Origin: Actinomycetota bacterium
GTDB lineage: Bacteria > Actinomycetota > Actinomycetes > Nanopelagicales > Nanopelagicaceae
Direction of reading: 5' to 3'
DNA: 6,316 bases
Assembly (NCBI GenBank): GCA_009704285.1
Contig: WLEM01000030.1
Span: 1 to 6,316 of the forward strand
The notes beneath the pieces were generated by a model. It saw nothing but the letters and a program-made list of their open reading frames with translations, did not search any database and was not told the DNA's origin. The stretch's first letter is position 1. Every line of letters begins with the position of its first letter. Below are positions 1-4,924 of the stretch, piece by piece. The position numbers and the translations under genes were made by a program.

Positions 1-1
1 T

Positions 2-1594
2 ATCTCTTTTGATTTTATTGATAACTCATTGCAGGGATATGCCGTGGCAGTCAATGAAAGCGAGATTTATTATGTTCGTGAATCAAAAATGGGAGATTGG
101 ATTAGTAACTCAAAACTGCCAAAAATTGTTCACTCAGCAAAAAGTTTGGTAAAAAAACTCGCCATTAATGGCTTAGTTGCAGATGTTGAACTCCTGGCTT
201 ATTTAGTTAACCCCGGGAGCCGAAACCTAGAGCTCAATGATCTGGTTGAGCGCAGGTTAGGCATCGCTCCTTCAAGTGGTGATTTATTTTCACAGTTCGA
301 TCCACGATCTGCTGCATGGATATATTCATTGCAGAAGGAGCTGGCAAATGAGATTGAATCTAAAGGAATGTCAGATTTGTATACTCATTTGGAGCAGCCA
401 ACCCTGTTATTACTTGCCCAGATGGAATTGCTAGGTATAGCTGTTGATCAACCGAAATTGACAAAATTGTCGGATCATTTCACCAAAATTGTCTCTGAAG
501 AAACAAAGATGGCATATCAAGAAGCTGGGCATGAATTTAATGTTGGTTCGCCTAAACAACTGCAGGTGGTGCTATTTGATGAATTGAAATTGCCTAAAAC
601 TAAAAAGATTAAGACGGGGTATACAACTGATGCAGAGAGTTTGGAGTGGTTAGCACTAAAAACTAAGCATCCGCTGCTTAAGCACCTTCTAAGGATTCGA
701 GAAACTTCTAAATTAATGACCACAATCGATGGATTAATTTCATCTGTTGCACAGGATGGCCGAATACACACCAGTTTCCAGCAAACCGTGGCAGCCACTG
801 GCAGGTTATCTTCAACTGAACCGAATTTACAAAATATTCCGATTAGGACTGAAGAGGGTAGAAAAATTCGTGATTGTTTTGTCGCCCAAAAACCTTTCCT
901 TGATCTCATGACAGCGGATTACAGCCAAATCGAGATGAGGATTATGGCCCATTTGTCTGACGACAAAGCGTTAATAGAAGCCTTCGAATCAGGTGAAGAT
1001 TTGCATTCAACAGTTGCTTCGCAAGTATTTGGTGTAAAGCCAGCAGATGTGGATGCGGAGATGCGGCGAACAATCAAGGCAATGTCTTATGGCTTAGCTT
1101 ATGGATTATCTTCATTTGGACTTTCTCAAACATTAGATATTGATCCAGCAGCAGCGAGTGAACTAATGGCTAAATACTTTGAAAGATTTGGCGGAATTCG
1201 TGAGTATCTGAAAACGGTAGTAGTAAAGGCCCGCGAGAATGGTTACACGCAAACGATCATGGGCAGAAGAAGATACTTACCGGATTTAAACCACGAAAAT
1301 AGACAACGTCGCGAGATCGCCGAACGCGCAGCACTTAATGCACCGATCCAAGGTTCCGCAGCTGACATTATTAAGATTGCGATGCTCAAAGTAGATGAGC
1401 AAATGAAATTAGCAAAACTGAAATCACGATTGCTATTACAAGTTCATGATGAGTTGATACTAGAAGTTGCTCCGGGTGAACAGGAAAGATTGACTGAGTT
1501 GGTTAAGAATCAAATGTCTGCCGCTTACAAACTAAATGTTCCACTTGATGTCAATATTGGCGTGGGAAAGAGTTGGGACTTGGCGGCACACTAA
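2..1594 (+). CDS. polA: DNA polymerase I, 5'-truncated by window edge (3'-5' exonuclease-like domain plus polymerase domain)
   Basis: Family A DNA polymerase that fills gaps in excision repair and Okazaki fragment maturation. The frame is open to the left edge, so the TTG at 29 is not a start; the 530 visible codons lack the 5'-nuclease domain and the start of the exonuclease domain (full actinobacterial PolA is about 900 residues). The segment encoded at about 2-350 matches the 3'-5' exonuclease fold, but catalytic Asn/Asp positions are replaced (HSAKSLVKKL around 131-160), so proofreading is probably absent. Polymerase landmarks are intact: TATGRLSS-type thumb/palm segment near 790-815 (here AATGRLSS), motif A ADYSQIEMR with catalytic Asp at 917, O-helix RRTIKAMSYGLAYG at 1064-1105, and motif C QVHDE with Asp at 1448. 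The O-helix carries Tyr (1088) where E. coli has Phe762, as I recall for mycobacterial PolA. It ends in TAA one base from the convergent permease gene. Family assignment is certain. Confidence 0.97.
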   Translation: MSFDFIDNSLQGYAVAVNESEIYYVRESKMGDWISNSKLPKIVHSAKSLVKKLAINGLVADVELLAYLVNPGSRNLELNDLVERRLGIAPSSGDLFSQFDPRSAAWIYSLQKELANEIESKGMSDLYTHLEQPTLLLLAQMELLGIAVDQPKLTKLSDHFTKIVSEETKMAYQEAGHEFNVGSPKQLQVVLFDELKLPKTKKIKTGYTTDAESLEWLALKTKHPLLKHLLRIRETSKLMTTIDGLISSVAQDGRIHTSFQQTVAATGRLSSTEPNLQNIPIRTEEGRKIRDCFVAQKPFLDLMTADYSQIEMRIMAHLSDDKALIEAFESGEDLHSTVASQVFGVKPADVDAEMRRTIKAMSYGLAYGLSSFGLSQTLDIDPAAASELMAKYFERFGGIREYLKTVVVKARENGYTQTIMGRRRYLPDLNHENRQRREIAERAALNAPIQGSAADIIKIAMLKVDEQMKLAKLKSRLLLQVHDELILEVAPGEQERLTELVKNQMSAAYKLNVPLDVNIGVGKSWDLAAH

Positions 1595-1609
1595 TTTACT
1601 TATTGGTGT
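1588..1609. repeat. Inverted repeat spanning both convergent stop codons
   Basis: ACACTAAT (1588-1595) and ATTGGTGT (1602-1609) can form an 8-bp stem with a 6-nt loop. The plus-strand RNA has one T-G wobble; the minus-strand RNA has a C-A mismatch at that pair. The stem and loop include the polA TAA (1592-1594) and the permease stop (1596-1598). No T-tract follows on either strand, so it is at best a weak bidirectional terminator or an RNA 3'-end structure. It could also be chance. Confidence 0.3.
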
Positions 1610-2822
1610 CTAAATTTGCTTCCATAGCTTCAGTGTCTTCATCCTCGGTTGGAACACGATCAGCCTCCTTCAATAAATCAGAGCCTCCTCGCATCACTAG
1701 ATATCCAATGCCAACACAGATTGTGGTAAGAGCTAGGCAGTATCTAGGGGAGTAATGCTCAGAAATAAAACCACCGATCGCAGTTCCAAAAGCGGCAAAG
1801 GTGCCTTCGACAGTCCACAACCAACCCAAGGCAGCCACTGCTGTTCCTTTAGGTCTAACAGCTTCACTAATTTCTAAGTAAAAAACCTGTAATCCTCCAG
1901 CCATCAAACTCATGGCAGCGGTCACAATCATCATTGACCAATCTGGATAGGTAAAAGCAAGTGGTAGGGAGAAAATAAACCAGAATAAATAAAGTTTTTT
2001 GAAAGCAGCCAATGATGAGGTACGCCGTGAAACCATCCCAGCCACCAGCCCACCAATTACAGTTCCTGCGGCCATAATCGCAAAGATAATCCCTGTGCGA
2101 TGGGGAATCTTCTCTAGTACGGTGAAAGCAGGCATTGCTATATCAAAAGCTCCCCAACCTAAACCAATAAAGACACCCTCTAGCATCAACAGACGCATTG
2201 CTGGAGTTCGCCAAACAGCTAGATCATTTGAAGTCTTTTTTTCTGGCTTCCAACGTTTCAATTGAGGTGAAAGAGATAAAGCTCCACCGCCAATAAAAAT
2301 TAGTACTGAACAAATCTGTAACGCTAACTCTGGGGTGCTGCCCAGAGCAACAGAAGTTGCAACCAGGGGACCAAATACTCCAACTGAATTCATTACCGCT
2401 GTATCAATGGCGTAGGCAGTTCTTATCTGATCTGGTGGCACCGTTACTTTCCAAAGTGGGCGAATAGACAAATTGATTGGTGGAGCAGAAAAACCAAGAA
2501 TGGCTGCGTATACAACCAATTCGGTTTTAGATGTGCCAGAGGCAAAAAGCAATATCAAAAGCGCATAACCAGGTGCGAGAATGCGAAGTGGAATTTTCAT
2601 TCCAAATTTATCAATTATTGTTCCGCGTAAACCTGCAGTAGTAGCACCAGTTATGCCATTTACTCCGGTGGCCAACCCAGCGATTGCAATAGAACCTGTT
2701 GTTTGTTGAACTTTGAAAAAGATACTCAATGAGATCATTCCATAGGCTAAACGGGCCGGAAATGAGCTAATGAGCAGATATTGTCCCGATTTATTGCTAA
2801 GAACCTGTGAGTATCTGCTCAT
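1596..2822 (-). CDS. Major facilitator superfamily (MFS) permease, substrate unknown
   Basis: Inner-membrane secondary transporter of 408 residues, normal MFS length. About twelve hydrophobic segments can be traced by eye: roughly residues 16-37, 43-64, 80-97, 101-120, 137-160, 165-185, then a charged central loop 186-207 (QLKRWKPEKK), then 208-232, 243-264, 273-291, 294-315, 327-352 and 360-377. Between helices 2 and 3 lies a motif A-like stretch, GLRGTIIDKFGMK (about 64-76), with the conserved Asp and Gly. The C-terminal tail after residue 385 is soluble and acidic (PTEDEDTEAMEANLD). The ATG at 2822 is preferred because residues 1-30, including ARLAYGM, look like a normal MFS N-terminus. 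It has no upstream Shine-Dalgarno, and a -10-like TAGAAT lies 6 nt away. It is transcribed divergently from rpsA and converges on polA. No substrate-specific residue is recognisable; drug/metabolite efflux or a nutrient carrier are both possible. Confidence 0.9.
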   Translation of the reverse strand: MSRYSQVLSNKSGQYLLISSFPARLAYGMISLSIFFKVQQTTGSIAIAGLATGVNGITGATTAGLRGTIIDKFGMKIPLRILAPGYALLILLFASGTSKTELVVYAAILGFSAPPINLSIRPLWKVTVPPDQIRTAYAIDTAVMNSVGVFGPLVATSVALGSTPELALQICSVLIFIGGGALSLSPQLKRWKPEKKTSNDLAVWRTPAMRLLMLEGVFIGLGWGAFDIAMPAFTVLEKIPHRTGIIFAIMAAGTVIGGLVAGMVSRRTSSLAAFKKLYLFWFIFSLPLAFTYPDWSMMIVTAAMSLMAGGLQVFYLEISEAVRPKGTAVAALGWLWTVEGTFAAFGTAIGGFISEHYSPRYCLALTTICVGIGYLVMRGGSDLLKEADRVPTEDEDTEAMEANLDTNK

Positions 2823-2828
2823 TAGTAC

Positions 2829-2834
2829 ATTCTA
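2829..2834 (-). promoter_or_regulatory. Possible -10 element for a leaderless MFS permease transcript
   Basis: Read on the minus strand, TAGAAT is followed by GTACTA and then the ATG at 2822-2820. A -10 hexamer ending 6 nt before the start codon would put transcription initiation at or next to the A of ATG, giving a leaderless mRNA, which is common in Actinobacteria. It fits with the absence of a Shine-Dalgarno. No convincing -35 is seen at 16-18 bp (GTAAGG at 2852-2857 is poor). Confidence 0.45.
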
Positions 2835-2846
2835 GACTGCTTCAGT

Positions 2847-2876
2847 TTGACCCTTACTACTGATCGAAAGTAACCT
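2847..2876 (+). promoter_or_regulatory. Predicted rpsA promoter (-35 TTGACC, -10 TAACCT)
   Basis: TTGACC (2847-2852) matches five of six bases of the housekeeping -35 consensus. TAACCT (2871-2876) keeps the critical T, A and final T of TANNNT. The spacer is 18 bp. Transcription would begin near 2883 and leave a leader of about 45 nt before the rpsA ATG. The -35 lies in the stretch upstream of the divergent permease start, so the two promoters may interfere or share a regulator. Confidence 0.55.
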
Positions 2877-2881
2877 TGCCC

Positions 2882-2893
2882 GTCCCTGTCCCT
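2882..2893 (+). repeat. Tandem GTCCCT x2 in the rpsA leader
   Basis: Two perfect adjacent copies of GTCCCT (2882-2887 and 2888-2893) sit at the predicted transcription start of rpsA. They belong to a C-rich stretch running from about 2879 to the start codon. A short TACT/AGTA inverted repeat (2893-2896 and 2903-2906, loop AGTTGC) follows, but its four-base stem is too weak to call. The copies could be a regulator site or leader RNA element, or a chance duplication. Confidence 0.35.
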
Positions 2894-2927
2894 ACTAGTT
2901 GCAGTACCCCTGGAGCACACCCACCTA

Positions 2928-4262
2928 ATGACCCCTTCTCAAATTGCAGTAAATGACATTGGAACCGCAGAAGATTTCTTAGCCGCTATTGAAGGCACAA
3001 TCAAAAATTTTAATGATGGAGATTTAGTTTCAGGAATTGTTGTTCAGATCGATCGCGAAGAAGTGTTGCTGGATATTGGATACAAGACAGAGGGTGTTAT
3101 TCCATCTCGTGAATTATCAATTCGCCATGATGTTGATCCAAGTGAATTAGTTAAAGTTGGCGATCGGGTTGAAGCTCTAGTTTTGCAAAAAGAGGACAAA
3201 GAAGGTCGTTTAATCCTTTCCAAAAAGCGTGCTCAATACGAGCAGGCATGGGGAGATGTAGAGGGCAAGAAAGAACGTGATGAGGTTGTCACCGGAACTG
3301 TAATTGAAGTTGTGAAGGGTGGCTTGATTGTTGATATTGGTTTGCGCGGATTTTTGCCCGCATCACTAGTTGAGATGCGTCGGGTTAGAGATCTAACACC
3401 GTATATTGGACAGCAAGTAGAGTGCAGAATTATTGAGCTAGATAAAAACCGAAACAACGTAGTGCTTTCTCGCAGAGCATTTCTTGAACAATCTCAATCT
3501 GCATCTCGAACAACTTTCCTTAACCAGTTAACTAAAGGCCAAGTAAGATCTGGCGTAATCTCTTCAATTGTTAACTTTGGTGCTTTCGTTGATTTAGGTG
3601 GCGTTGACGGATTAGTTCACGTTTCTGAGCTCTCATGGAAACATATTGATCACCCATCAGAGGTTGTTGAGGTTGGCGATGAGGTAACCGTTGAGGTTCT
3701 TGAAGTTGATTTTGAAAGAGAGCGAGTTTCGTTGTCTCTAAAGGCCACGCAAGAGGATCCATGGCAAGCTTTTGCTCGAACTCACACCATCAATCAAGTA
3801 GTTCCAGGTGAAGTTACTAAGTTAGTTCCATTTGGTGCATTTATAAAAGTTTTTGAAGGCATTGAGGGGCTGGTACATATTTCAGAGTTGGCAGAGCGCC
3901 ATGTAGAAATTCCAGAGCAGGTAGTTCAAGTCGGCGATAAGCTATTTGTTAAAATCATCGATATCGACTTAGAGCGTCGTCGAATCTCTCTTTCATTGAA
4001 GCAAGCAAATGAAGGACAAGAGGTTGAGGTTGAAGCTTTCGATCCAACTCAATACGGAATGCCGGCTCGTTATGATGCAGAAGGCAAGTTTATTTATCCT
4101 GAAGGTTTTGATCCTGAAACCCAAGAATGGAAACCTGGTTATGAAAGCCAGCGCGAGGAGTGGGAGAGGCAATACGCTGAAGCCCAATCTCGATTTATGG
4201 CTCACAAGAAGCAAAAGGCAGAGGCAAAAGCAGCTGATGCTGCCGCTCCTGCTGCCGAGTAA
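2928..4262 (+). CDS. rpsA: 30S ribosomal protein S1
   Basis: Ribosomal protein S1 binds mRNA at the 30S subunit and promotes initiation on structured or weak-Shine-Dalgarno messages. At 444 residues it has the four-S1-domain actinobacterial form rather than the six of E. coli: about 33-102, 119-184, 203-272 and 289-358. Landmarks are DIGYKTEGVIP in domain 1, KGGLIVDIGLRGFLPAS in domain 2, and NFGAFVDLGGVDGLVHVSELSW and PFGAFIKVFEGIEGLVHISEL-type strands in domains 3 and 4. After the last domain come EEFDP-like FDPTQYGMPARYD and a charged helix, ending in a Lys/Ala-rich tail (from about 426). The tail is shorter than in M. tuberculosis RpsA (481 residues from memory). ATG 2928 is the first ATG/GTG/TTG after an in-frame TAA at 2871 and agrees with homologues. 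There is no well-spaced Shine-Dalgarno; GGAG at 2912-2915 is 12 nt away. An intrinsic terminator follows. Confidence 0.98.
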   Translation: MTPSQIAVNDIGTAEDFLAAIEGTIKNFNDGDLVSGIVVQIDREEVLLDIGYKTEGVIPSRELSIRHDVDPSELVKVGDRVEALVLQKEDKEGRLILSKKRAQYEQAWGDVEGKKERDEVVTGTVIEVVKGGLIVDIGLRGFLPASLVEMRRVRDLTPYIGQQVECRIIELDKNRNNVVLSRRAFLEQSQSASRTTFLNQLTKGQVRSGVISSIVNFGAFVDLGGVDGLVHVSELSWKHIDHPSEVVEVGDEVTVEVLEVDFERERVSLSLKATQEDPWQAFARTHTINQVVPGEVTKLVPFGAFIKVFEGIEGLVHISELAERHVEIPEQVVQVGDKLFVKIIDIDLERRRISLSLKQANEGQEVEVEAFDPTQYGMPARYDAEGKFIYPEGFDPETQEWKPGYESQREEWERQYAEAQSRFMAHKKQKAEAKAADAAAPAAE

Positions 4263-4275
4263 GCAATTATTAATT

Positions 4276-4305
4276 ATGGCCTCAGGAAACTGGGGCCATT
4301 TTTTT
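4276..4305 (+). terminator. Rho-independent terminator of rpsA
   Basis: ATGGCCTCAG (4276-4285) pairs with CTGGGGCCAT (4290-4299) as a 10-bp stem with one T-G wobble, closed by a GAAA (GNRA-type) tetraloop at 4286-4289. It runs into a T-tract (4299-4305). It starts 13 nt after the rpsA stop. It should separate rpsA from coaE-uvrB, either fully or by partial read-through. Confidence 0.9.
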
Positions 4306-4311
4306 ATTGTG

Positions 4312-4317
4312 TAGGGT
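4312..4317 (+). promoter_or_regulatory. Possible -10 element for a leaderless coaE transcript
   Basis: TAGGGT fits TANNNT and is followed by 7 nt (TTAACTC) and the coaE ATG, the spacing expected if transcription starts on the start codon. The same bases contain AGGG (4313-4316), 8 nt from the ATG, which could instead act as a short ribosome binding site on read-through mRNA from rpsA. No good -35 is visible because the expected region overlaps the rpsA terminator. Confidence 0.4.
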
Positions 4318-4324
4318 TTAACTC

Positions 4325-4924
4325 ATGTTAGTCGTGGCGTTAACCGGGGGAATCGGTTCTGGAAAATCTACTGTGGGGCAAATATTTGAAGATTTAGGCG
4401 CCGTAGTTACCGACTCTGACCAGCTGGCCCGCAATGTAGTAGAACGGGGCACAACTGGCTTTGATCAAATTGTTGCAGCCTTTGGTGATGAGGTGCTTAA
4501 AAATGGGGAATTGGATAGAGCTGCTTTAGCTGAAGTAATCTTTAAAGACCCCGCTAAGCGTACGCAATTAGAGCAAATAACTCATCCGCTAATAAGAAGA
4601 GCATTTGCGAAAATAGTTGACTCTGCTCCAAGTGATTCAATAGTGATCAATCAGATTCCATTATTAGTTGAATCAAAACACGATTACAAATTCGATCATG
4701 TCATCACCGTCTCAGCTAATGAAGAGGTGAGGACTCAAAGGTTACTAATGCGCGGACTGAATTTGACACAGATAAAACAGCGAATTCAAGCGCAATCAAC
4801 TGATGCTCAGCGTGAGGCAATATCTGACACGGTAATCAGAAATGACAAAGATCATTCAGAGTTATTGCTTGAAGTAGAAAAAGTTTGGGAACTTCTTCAA
4901 ATCAAAAATAAGAATAAATCATGA
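4325..4924 (+). CDS. coaE: Dephospho-CoA kinase
   Basis: Cytoplasmic P-loop kinase that phosphorylates the 3'-hydroxyl of dephospho-CoA with ATP, the last step of coenzyme A synthesis. At 199 residues it is the normal single-domain length. Visible motifs: P-loop GGIGSGKST at residues 8-16, the family signature DSDQLAR..VE at 30-40, the conserved HPLI at 87-90, the core strand and substrate-binding PLLVE at 112-116, the lid-like region with Arg136, Arg139 and Arg143, and the Q...IKQRIQAQ helix at about 149-157, followed by VIRND at 170-174. Some actinobacterial CoaE proteins (M. tuberculosis) carry a C-terminal UPF0157/GrpB-like domain; this one does not. ATG 4325 is chosen because the P-loop falls at the usual distance from the N-terminus. 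The gene lies 62 bp after rpsA, across a terminator, and its TGA overlaps the uvrB ATG. Confidence 0.96.
   Translation: MLVVALTGGIGSGKSTVGQIFEDLGAVVTDSDQLARNVVERGTTGFDQIVAAFGDEVLKNGELDRAALAEVIFKDPAKRTQLEQITHPLIRRAFAKIVDSAPSDSIVINQIPLLVESKHDYKFDHVITVSANEEVRTQRLLMRGLNLTQIKQRIQAQSTDAQREAISDTVIRNDKDHSELLLEVEKVWELLQIKNKNKS

Noticed and set aside
29..31. TTG as the start of a 521-residue polA product
   Set aside because: The frame is open to the window edge (codons from position 2) and the protein begins inside the exonuclease domain, so the true start lies upstream of the window.
517..909. Minus-strand open frame of 130 codons within polA
   Set aside because: It lies fully antisense to conserved polymerase sequence, has a low-complexity Ser/Cys-rich product, and has no start signals. 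It is a shadow of polA.
1573..1755. Plus-strand 60-codon open frame after polA
   Set aside because: It begins inside polA and continues antisense to the permease; its product has no domain-like features and no ribosome binding site.
2893..2906. Possible hairpin TACT-AGTTGC-AGTA in the rpsA leader
   Set aside because: A stem of only four pairs is expected often by chance; it does not support a riboswitch or attenuator.
4009..4314. Plus-strand 101-codon open frame across the rpsA end and terminator
   Set aside because: It is out of frame with the conserved end of RpsA and reads through the terminator hairpin. Its Lys/Leu-rich product is a frame-shifted reading of the S1 tail.
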